From: CAZYWA01 sp964650975 [NCBI: uncultured bacterium]
Lineage (GTDB): Bacteria; JADJOY01
Length of the DNA: 6,013 nucleotides
Assembly: GCA_964650975.1 (NCBI GenBank)
Contig: CAZYWA010000497.1
Span: 1 to 6,013, forward strand
Direction: 5' to 3'
The first letter of the stretch is position 1; every line of letters begins with the position of its first letter. Below the pieces are notes generated by a model that was not told the DNA's origin, ran no database searches, and saw only the letters and a program-made list of their open reading frames with translations. Of this stretch, positions 1-5,223 are shown in pieces. The translations under genes and the position numbers were made by a program.

Positions 1-335
1 GGTTCCGCCTCCGCGACGCCTGCCCACACCACTCGCGGCGCGGTCATCTTGGGGAAGGCACCGAGTCCCATGACCCGGAGCCGGATCGGAGCCTTGCCTC
101 GCGCCACCCGCTCGAGCAGTGCGGAGAGAGTCTCGATGCGCGATCGATCGACGTCACCGAGGAAACGCAGTGTGAGGTGCAACCCGTCGAGAGCCGTCGG
201 CCTGAGCAGCGGCTCGATCCGCTGCAGCGACAGCGCGCGCTCGTGCAAGCGCTGGCGAATCTCCACGTCCAGCTCGAGCGCGACGAAGAGCCGTGCGCGG
301 GTGCGCGGCGGGGCGGAGAGGTCGGCCGCGCTCAC
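1..335 (-). CDS. thpR: RNA 2',3'-cyclic phosphodiesterase (2'-5' RNA ligase family), 3'-truncated by window edge
   Basis: The first 111 residues of a ThpR/LigT-type protein are present; the rest lies beyond the left edge. Members of this 2H phosphoesterase family open RNA 2',3'-cyclic phosphates to 2'-phosphates and can join tRNA halves through 2'-5' bonds in vitro. The N-terminal strand RARLFVALEL (about residues 13-22) is the usual family opening. The first of the two HxT catalytic motifs is HLTL at residues 53-56, within GLHLTLRFLGDV. The segment AFPKMTAPRVVWAGV (about 93-107) matches the family pattern 'FP..PRVLWAGV'. The second HxT motif should lie outside the window. The start is GTG at 335-333, which overlaps the cinA stop as GTGA, the hallmark of translational coupling. 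No separate strong Shine-Dalgarno sequence is visible. In several bacterial lineages recA follows cinA/thpR, but that cannot be seen here. Confidence 0.9.
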   Translation of the reverse strand, partial: MSAADLSAPPRTRARLFVALELDVEIRQRLHERALSLQRIEPLLRPTALDGLHLTLRFLGDVDRSRIETLSALLERVARGKAPIRLRVMGLGAFPKMTAPRVVWAGVAEAE

Positions 336-1606
336 GCCTCGAGCTCGGGAAGACCGAGCACCGCTCGCCTCAAACCGTCGAGGGCCAAGCTCACGGCCTG
401 CTCGCGCACCGCGTCCCGGTTGCCGTCGAAACGGAAAACCCGGTGCAGGGTCGGAGCGCCCCGCCTCGTCCAGGCGATGACCACCGTTCCGACCGGCTTC
501 GTCGGGGTACCGCCACCGGGCCCGGCGATTCCGGTGATTCCGATTCCATGACTGGTGGATGCGGCGCGACGCGCACCGTCCGCCATCGCCACCGCCACCT
601 CCACGCTCACCGCGCCATGCGCGGCGAGCGACCGGGCGGGCACCCCGACCTCCTGGATCTTCGCGTCGTTGGCGTAGGTGACCCAGCCGCCCCAGAGCAC
701 ATCACTGGAGCCCGCGACCGCGGTGAGCCGCCCACCCAACAAACCCCCGGTACAGCTCTCGGCCAGCGCCAGCGACTCACCGCGCTCTCGAAGTGCCTCG
801 ATCACGACCTCGGCGAGGCTACGATTCCCGCGCTCGTAGATGTGCGGCACGAGGCGGCGGATCACCGCGCGCGCATAGCGCCCCAGGCTCGTTCGATCCA
901 CCGCGGCGCCCGAGAGCCGCAGATCCACCTCCGCCCCCGACGGGAGGTACGAGACCCGCACGCCCCGCGGCACGGAGACCGGCGCCAGCCGCGACGCGAT
1001 TTCCGCCTCCGCCAGCGCGACCACTCGCAAGCGCTCGAGGATCCGCGGCGCGAGCTCGCGGAACCGCGATTCGAGCTGGGGACGGATGGCGTCCTCGAAG
1101 AGCGAACGCATCTCCCCGGGCACGCCAGGGAGCGCGAACACCAGCGAGCCGCCGGTCCGCATCCGGATCGCAGGGGCGGTGCCCCACGGATTGGGAATCA
1201 CGTCTGCCGAGCGCGGCAACCGGGCCTGCCGCAGGTTCGCGGCCGGCATGGGCACTCCCCGTGATGCGAACCGGCGGCGCAGCGCTTCCGCGACGTCGGC
1301 GCGCGTGGTGAGCGGCGAGCCCGTGAGCTTGGCGAGCGCTTCGAAGGTCCGGTCGTCCCGGGTCGGTCCGAGACCCCCCGTCACCAGGACCACCTTTGCG
1401 CGACGCGCCGCCGCCGCGACGGCCTCGACGATCGCGGCCGGCTCGTCCGCGACCGTCCCCACGGATCGAACGGTGAAGCCCAGACCGGTGAGGCGGGTCG
1501 CCAGCCAGTGCGCGTTGGTGTCGAGCGTGATGCCGGCCAGCAGCTCATCACCGACGGTGACGATCGCGGCTCCGACCGCGGGACGCCGCCGGGCGCCCTT
1601 CCCCAC
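332..1606 (-). CDS. cinA: CinA family nicotinamide-nucleotide amidohydrolase, two-domain form
   Basis: Full-length CinA of 424 residues, within the usual 400-430 range. The N-terminal MoCF/MoaB-like domain shows TVGDELLAG (17-25), TGGLGPTRDD (76-85) and ALPGVPGEM (158-166). In characterised homologues this domain has ADP-ribose pyrophosphatase activity. A linker domain carries VSYLPSGAEVDLRLSG (218-233). The C-terminal PncC domain carries AESCTGG (282-288, with the putative nucleophile Ser284), the TYAN motif (310-313) and the glycine-rich GITGIAGPGGGTP region (356-368). This domain deamidates NMN to nicotinate mononucleotide in the pyridine nucleotide salvage cycle, in the cytoplasm. Both domains look intact. 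I chose GTG at 1606 because it is the only standard start between the pgpA stop, 14 bases upstream, and the conserved AAIVTVGDE segment. It leaves a short basic leader (VGKGARRRPAVG) that is longer than usual. The frame stays open upstream to 1681, so a longer start inside pgpA is possible but unlikely. Confidence 0.93.
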   Translation of the reverse strand: MGKGARRRPAVGAAIVTVGDELLAGITLDTNAHWLATRLTGLGFTVRSVGTVADEPAAIVEAVAAAARRAKVVLVTGGLGPTRDDRTFEALAKLTGSPLTTRADVAEALRRRFASRGVPMPAANLRQARLPRSADVIPNPWGTAPAIRMRTGGSLVFALPGVPGEMRSLFEDAIRPQLESRFRELAPRILERLRVVALAEAEIASRLAPVSVPRGVRVSYLPSGAEVDLRLSGAAVDRTSLGRYARAVIRRLVPHIYERGNRSLAEVVIEALRERGESLALAESCTGGLLGGRLTAVAGSSDVLWGGWVTYANDAKIQEVGVPARSLAAHGAVSVEVAVAMADGARRAASTSHGIGITGIAGPGGGTPTKPVGTVVIAWTRRGAPTLHRVFRFDGNRDAVREQAVSLALDGLRRAVLGLPELEA

Positions 1607-1620
1607 GCGACGAGCTCGCG

Positions 1621-2112
1621 TCAGTGCCCCGCCCGCATCGTGATGACCCACCACAAGAGCCGCTGTGCGAGGTTCGCCCACACTCCGGCGGCGATGTCAT
1701 CCATCACCACGCCGTATCCGCCGGGCAGGTTGCGCTCGAATTGCCGCGCCGGCGCGGGCTTCAGGACATCGAAGAGCCGGAACAGGAAGAATGCCGCTGC
1801 GAGATGGCCCGCTGTCGCGGGGAGGAACGCCATCGAGACCAGATAGCCCGCGATCTCGTCGATGACGATCTTGCCCGAATCCTTCTGCCCGAACACCGCC
1901 TCCGCCTGGCCCGCGATCCAGCACGAGAAGAGGATCACGCCGACCGTCGCCGCGGACCAGACCCACGGCGAGAGCGGCGCCATCAGCCACGCCAGTGGAA
2001 TGCCCACCAGCGTTCCAAACGTACCCGAGGCGACCGGCGCGTAGCCGGTGCCGAGGCCCGCGGCGAGGCCGATGACCAGCCAGCGAGGAAGTCGCGGTTC
2101 GGTCGCGCTCAC
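1621..2112 (-). CDS. pgpA: Phosphatidylglycerophosphatase A
   Basis: A 163-residue membrane protein that removes phosphate from phosphatidylglycerophosphate to give phosphatidylglycerol, at the inner membrane. Family signatures run in order. GLGTGYAPVASGTFGTLVGI (20-37) is the 'G.G..P.APGTxGTL' block. KIVIDEIAGYLVSM (81-94) holds the conserved acidic IDE/WDE motif. FRLFDVLKPAPA (111-122) is followed by GGYGVVMDDIAAGVWANL (131-148), the MDD.xAG block with the second acidic pair. Hydrophobic stretches near 33-48, 52-69, 98-113 and 140-157 fit the multi-pass topology. Length is typical (150-170). The start is taken as GTG at 2112, 13 bases after the M23 gene stop. No ATG is available there and the Shine-Dalgarno is weak, so reinitiation after the upstream gene is plausible. 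The gene sits in the same leftward unit as cinA and thpR. Confidence 0.93.
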   Translation of the reverse strand: MSATEPRLPRWLVIGLAAGLGTGYAPVASGTFGTLVGIPLAWLMAPLSPWVWSAATVGVILFSCWIAGQAEAVFGQKDSGKIVIDEIAGYLVSMAFLPATAGHLAAAFFLFRLFDVLKPAPARQFERNLPGGYGVVMDDIAAGVWANLAQRLLWWVITMRAGH

Positions 2113-2125
2113 GAGCCAGGGTGTG

Positions 2126-4603
2126 TCAGTGACCGACCAACGCGACCTGCGAGGCACCGGGAGCGTCGACCGATTCGAGGGCCGCCAGCCGTACCGCGCG
2201 GAGCTTCTCGAACTCGCGGCGCTCGTCGCCGGCCAGCGCGCGGCCGCCGGTGATGCGAACACCCATCGGGTCGATGCAGTGGTCGTTTTTCCAGATCGCG
2301 AAGTGCAGATGCGGACCGGTCGCCATGCCGGTCGACCCGGTGTAGCCGATGATCTGGCCCTTGGTGACCCGCTTCCCCTCGCGCAGCCCCGGCGCGAAGG
2401 CCGAGAGGTGGCTGTAGGACGAGGAATAGGTCCCGTCGTGCTCGACCTTGATGAAGCGGCCGTCGCCGTAGTGCCATCCCGCGACCTGGACGACGCCATC
2501 GCCGATCGCATGGATCGGCGTTCCGGTAGCCGCCTCGAGATCGACGCCCAGGTGCGGGCGGATGTAGCCCAGGATCGGGTGGAAGCGACCCATCGTGAAC
2601 GGCGAGGTCACCTTGGTCACGTCGAGCGGGCTGCGCAGGAAGGGCTTGCGCGAGGTGCGGGCGGCGTCGTTGTAGTACTCGGTGCGACCGTCCCGGGTGG
2701 TGACCACGTAGGAGCGGTGGGTCTCGCCGCCGGTGACGAGCTCGGCCGCCAGGACCCGGTCGCGGGACCCGCTGCCCCTTGGGTCTTCGTAGAGAACCCG
2801 GAACGAGTCGCCGCGGTGCACGTCGTTCCGCAGGTCGACTTCGCCCGCGAACATCGTGGCGAGATCCGCGATGAGCGCGGGTCCGAGACCCGCGTTCACC
2901 GCCGCGTCGTAGAGCGAGCTCTGCACCCGTCCGGCGACCACGTGGGTGGCGGCGCCGTCGGGAGAGGCGTCTCCGCCGCGAGCGACGGCGGTGGCCGGCG
3001 TGACACTGGCGGGGGGTGGCCGCACCACGTCCGAGGCAGCCGCTGCCGGCGCCGAGCGCAGCGCGTCGCCGAGATCGACGTCGATGGCGCTTCCGCCGCG
3101 CGGCGCGAGCACCCGGATCGAAGTACCGCGGCCAGTCGCCGGGTCGAGCGTGAGGGCGACTCGCGTACCGATCTGCGCTCGGCGCAGGTTCCAGCGGGGC
3201 CGCAGCGCCGCGGCCACGCTCACCGCATCACCACCCTCGATGCCCAGCTCGCGAAGCAAGCCGGTGATGGTCTCGCCACGGTCGAGCGTCGCGGTGCGCA
3301 CCGCGGGGGTCGGCGTCGGAGCGGCCGTCGCGGGCTGTACGGCCACGGCTACGACTGGCGGGGCATCGGCCGGGGCGGCGGACCCCGCCACGACGATCCC
3401 CGCGGGAAGCGCGACGTCCACCGTCGAGCTCGCGCGCGGGTTGCGGATGGTCAAGGTCTTCGCCTGCCGGCTCCGCGCATCGAGCGCCAGGCTGAATTCG
3501 GTGCCCGCGGGAGTTCGCCGCGGGTCGAGCTTGCGCCCCAGGGCCACCGTCGCCTTCGGCACGTCCGGCTTCGCGAAACCTAGACGAGCGAGCATCGACG
3601 CGACCGATTCCCCGGGCCGGAGCTGCACCGTCAGGTCGCCCGGCTGGGGCGGCGCAGCTGCACTCGCGAGAACCGGCGTTGCCGCACCGACCGCGGGCGC
3701 CGGGGCCGGTACGGCAGACGCCGGCGCACCGGCCGCCAGCGCCAGGTCGACCCGCGGTCGGCGTCCTTCCTGAATCGACAGCGACATCACGCGATGGGTG
3801 GATGGCTCGACGAGCGCGTCGATCTGGGTCCCGGGGTCGGCATGGCGCGTGTCCCAGCGCGCGGCGACCGCTCGGTTGACGCGGGTCACTTCGCCGGCGT
3901 CCAGTCCCATTCCGGCGAGCACCTTGCCGAGCGTCTGACCGCGGCCGATGGTCGCCGACTGATGCACCAGCGCCACGACGGGCGCCGCCGGGCTGGGCCC
4001 AGCTCCCTGCGCGACGAAACGGTCGGTCGGCTCCTCGGTGGACGCGGGGACCAGCGCGGCCTGCAGCACCGACGACTCGGGAACCTGCGCCACGATCTTC
4101 GAGACGAACGCGTCGCCCTCGCGCCGGACTTCGACCCGCCGGTCGTCGTCGGTGTCGACGACGAGGCCCTGGATCTGGCCCTTCTCGGGATCGACGACGA
4201 CTTCCAACTGCGAGCCGATCTGCGCTCGCCGCACATCCCAGTAACGCGTCACGCTGTCGACGACCCGCGCGATCTCGTCGCCCGTCACGTCGAAGCCGCT
4301 CAGCACGGTCGCCAGCGTGTCTCCGCGGACGATCGTGTGCGTATGCGGAATCAGCTGCTGGGTCGATCGGACCGGTGGGAGGCTGGTGTGGCTCGCTGGG
4401 CGCGCAGCCGGCGTCGAAGCGTCGCGCGTGCCTGGAGCGGGCGCACGGCTGCGGCTCGGCGCGCGGGCCGACGACGGCAGCGTCAGCAGCATCGTGACGA
4501 AGAGCGCCGCAACTCCAACCCAGAGCCGATGGCGCGGTGAACGTGGCTTCCGGGCCGGGTGTGGGCCGGTTGCCACATCGTCCCGGATCATCATCTCGAT
4601 CAA
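2126..4603 (-). CDS. Large M23 zinc metallopeptidase (MepM/ShyA-like) with four tandem LysM/OapA-like modules
   Basis: An 825-residue envelope protein, probably a peptidoglycan endopeptidase that cuts peptide cross-links in the periplasm. A basic N-terminus (18-27) precedes a hydrophobic segment (about 27-43) that is either an uncleaved anchor or a signal peptide. Four related modules follow at about 88-173, 217-290, 325-400 and 437-512, separated by Ala/Pro-rich linkers. Each has an 'I.RG.TL..vL...G' opening, a 'W/L-D-x-R-R...GT' middle and a 'VDVxL'-like end. Next comes a divergent domain (558-605: GRVQSSLYDAAVNAGL to RGDSFRVLYED) of the kind that precedes the catalytic domain in MepM/ShyA/Csd3 proteins. 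The LytM domain (about 661-785) is complete: HLGVD (H684, D688), SYSHLS (H732) and PHLHF (H765, H767). By homology H684, D688 and H767 bind zinc, and H732 and H765 are catalytic. The TTG start at 4603 is preferred because AGGAG lies nine bases upstream. ATG at 4594 or 4591 would be too distant. MepM-type proteins are usually 400-450 residues, so this one is expanded. Confidence 0.92.
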   Translation of the reverse strand: MIEMMIRDDVATGPHPARKPRSPRHRLWVGVAALFVTMLLTLPSSARAPSRSRAPAPGTRDASTPAARPASHTSLPPVRSTQQLIPHTHTIVRGDTLATVLSGFDVTGDEIARVVDSVTRYWDVRRAQIGSQLEVVVDPEKGQIQGLVVDTDDDRRVEVRREGDAFVSKIVAQVPESSVLQAALVPASTEEPTDRFVAQGAGPSPAAPVVALVHQSATIGRGQTLGKVLAGMGLDAGEVTRVNRAVAARWDTRHADPGTQIDALVEPSTHRVMSLSIQEGRRPRVDLALAAGAPASAVPAPAPAVGAATPVLASAAAPPQPGDLTVQLRPGESVASMLARLGFAKPDVPKATVALGRKLDPRRTPAGTEFSLALDARSRQAKTLTIRNPRASSTVDVALPAGIVVAGSAAPADAPPVVAVAVQPATAAPTPTPAVRTATLDRGETITGLLRELGIEGGDAVSVAAALRPRWNLRRAQIGTRVALTLDPATGRGTSIRVLAPRGGSAIDVDLGDALRSAPAAAASDVVRPPPASVTPATAVARGGDASPDGAATHVVAGRVQSSLYDAAVNAGLGPALIADLATMFAGEVDLRNDVHRGDSFRVLYEDPRGSGSRDRVLAAELVTGGETHRSYVVTTRDGRTEYYNDAARTSRKPFLRSPLDVTKVTSPFTMGRFHPILGYIRPHLGVDLEAATGTPIHAIGDGVVQVAGWHYGDGRFIKVEHDGTYSSSYSHLSAFAPGLREGKRVTKGQIIGYTGSTGMATGPHLHFAIWKNDHCIDPMGVRITGGRALAGDERREFEKLRAVRLAALESVDAPGASQVALVGH
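3068..4342 (-). repeat. Four tandem LysM/OapA-like modules within the M23 peptidase
   Basis: Protein-level repeats at 4342-4085, 3955-3734, 3631-3404 and 3295-3068. Shared signatures are the openings IVRGDTLATVL, IGRGQTLGKVL, LRPGESVASML and LDRGETITGLL, and the middles WDVRRAQIGSQL, WDTRHADPGTQI, LDPRRTPAGTEF and WNLRRAQIGTRV. Modules 1 and 4 both contain RRAQIG. At DNA level they share a 19-base stretch with one mismatch, at 4215-4233 and 3168-3186. The modules are probably glycan- or peptidoglycan-binding; this is inferred from the LysM/OapA resemblance. Module boundaries are approximate. Confidence 0.75.
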
Positions 4604-4612
4604 GATGTTGTG

Positions 4613-4617
4613 CTCCT
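4613..4617 (-). promoter_or_regulatory. Ribosome binding site of the M23 peptidase gene, deciding a TTG start
   Basis: AGGAG on the minus strand, with a nine-base spacer to the TTG at 4603-4601. The nearest in-frame ATGs, at 4594 and 4591, would need spacers of 18 and 21 bases, so the TTG is the better start. Confidence 0.7.
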
Positions 4618-4665
4618 ATTCGAAATGAGCCACTATATATTGTGCGCGGGGTCAGTGAGTGCAGG

Positions 4666-4695
4666 ATGATAGGCAACTCTGTCGATGATTGTCAA
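4666..4695 (-). promoter_or_regulatory. Sigma70-type promoter for the M23-pgpA-cinA-thpR unit
   Basis: On the minus strand a perfect -35 TTGACA (4695-4690) is followed by an 18-base spacer and a -10 TATCAT (4671-4666, five of six consensus bases). Transcription would begin near 4659 and leave a leader of about 55 bases before the TTG start and its AGGAG. A second -10-like box, TATAGT (4637-4632), lies closer to the gene but has no recognisable -35 partner. Such hexamers are rare by chance in DNA this GC-rich, which supports the call. Confidence 0.6.
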
Positions 4696-4722
4696 CGGTG
4701 GACTGGTCGGAAATCGAACGGC

Positions 4723-4740
4723 TGTGTCCGCGCAGACACA
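4723..4740. repeat. 18-bp imperfect palindrome in the divergent promoter region (candidate operator)
   Basis: TGTGTC and GACACA form perfect inverted arms around CGCGCA, whose inner GCGC is itself palindromic. Only one pair in the 18 bp is mismatched (C4729/A4734). The centre lies about 44 bases upstream of the expected ruvX transcription start and directly abuts its -35 region, the position typical of a regulator site. It also lies about 28 bp upstream of the leftward -35. A short hairpin without regulatory role is the alternative. No poly-T tract follows, so it is not an intrinsic terminator. Confidence 0.4.
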
Positions 4741-4762
4741 TCGTTCTCGAGGTCGCGCACCC

Positions 4763-4768
4763 TATACT
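4763..4768 (+). promoter_or_regulatory. -10 box of a leaderless-type ruvX promoter
   Basis: TATACT (five of six consensus bases) ends eight bases before the ruvX ATG, so the transcript would start at or within about three bases of the start codon. The sequence between them, TCGCGACG, has no Shine-Dalgarno. At a 17-base spacing the -35 position reads ATCGTT, a poor match, so a regulator or an unusual sigma preference may help. Confidence 0.55.
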
Positions 4769-4776
4769 TCGCGACG

Positions 4777-5223
4777 ATGAAGCACCTCGGCATCGACTAC
4801 GGCAGCAAGCGAATCGGCGTCGCGGTCAGCGACACGGACGGCCGGATCGCGTTTCCGCTCACGACGCTCATCGCAGGATCGGACCGCGCTAAGACACTGC
4901 GCGAGCTCCGGGAGTTGGTCGAGCGCGAAGCCGTCTCCCGCGTGGTCGTGGGCCTGCCGCTCAGTCTCGACGGCTCTCGCGGCCCCGCCGCGCAGCGAGC
5001 CGAACGGTTCGCGGCCGCCCTCGGGCGGCACCTCGCGGTGCCGGTCGAGGCCTTCGATGAGCGCTTCAGCACCCAGCAGGCCGAACGCGTCCTGATCGAC
5101 GCCGACGTGTCGCGGCAGCGGCGGAAGGAGGTCGTCGACCGGGTCGCCGCGACGATGATCCTGCAGGGCTATCTCGACCGCCGCGCTGCGCAGGCCGGAG
5201 ATGATCACTCCCGCGGCCCCTGA
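4777..5223 (+). CDS. ruvX: YqgF/RuvX family RNase H-fold nuclease (putative pre-16S rRNA nuclease / Holliday junction resolvase)
   Basis: A 148-residue protein, typical for the family (130-150). It is cytoplasmic. E. coli YqgF is implicated in maturing the 5' end of 16S rRNA, and other homologues have been described as Holliday junction resolvases, so the activity cannot be settled from sequence. Visible motifs are the opening strand [19 protein letters not shown] (1-19, with catalytic D7), [11 protein letters not shown] (56-66), DERFST (94-99, with catalytic E95) and [16 protein letters not shown] (119-134, with D121 as the third acidic residue). All three metal-binding acids expected of the RNase H fold are present. 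The ATG at 4777 is fixed by the family's invariant N-terminus; the frame is open upstream but that part is not conserved. The stop overlaps mltG by 23 bases. A ruvX-mltG pairing also occurs near the B. subtilis yrrK-yrrL (mltG) genes, so this is a recurring neighbourhood. Confidence 0.94.
   Translation: MKHLGIDYGSKRIGVAVSDTDGRIAFPLTTLIAGSDRAKTLRELRELVEREAVSRVVVGLPLSLDGSRGPAAQRAERFAAALGRHLAVPVEAFDERFSTQQAERVLIDADVSRQRRKEVVDRVAATMILQGYLDRRAAQAGDDHSRGP

Noticed and set aside
293-1264. 323-codon plus-strand open frame opposite cinA
   Set aside because: Arg/His/Pro-rich product with no motif, on the antisense strand of a well-supported cinA; a GC-bias shadow.
1607-1681. 25-codon N-terminal extension of cinA
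   Set aside because: It would lie inside pgpA and adds no conserved sequence. GTG at 1606 already leaves more leader than the family needs.
2113-2511. Upstream extension of the pgpA frame to 2511
   Set aside because: This part overlaps the LytM catalytic domain of the M23 gene in another frame and is Ser/Arg-rich noise. Family similarity begins after the GTG at 2112.
2048-3583. 511-codon plus-strand open frame
   Set aside because: It lies wholly antisense to the M23 gene and the end of pgpA, whose products carry clear family motifs. Its protein is Arg/Gly/Val-rich low-complexity sequence with no recognisable domain. Long antisense frames are expected in DNA this GC-rich.
4632-4637. TATAGT as the main -10 of the leftward unit
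   Set aside because: It is a good hexamer, but no -35-like sequence lies 16-18 bases upstream. The TTGACA-18-TATCAT pair further up is clearly better. It could still be a secondary start.
3228-4676. 482-codon minus-strand open frame overlapping the M23 gene in another frame
   Set aside because: It shares DNA with the repeat modules and signal segment of the M23 protein, and its product is Arg/Gly/Pro low-complexity sequence. The M23 frame has the conserved residues, the promoter and the ribosome binding site.
4723-4740. The palindrome as an intrinsic terminator
   Set aside because: The arms are only six bases, no T-run follows on either strand, and both flanking genes point away from it.
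4537-4776. Upstream in-frame extension of ruvX to 4537
   Set aside because: The extra 80 residues are unlike any YqgF start and would overlap the M23 coding region and both promoters. The conserved N-terminus begins exactly at the ATG at 4777.
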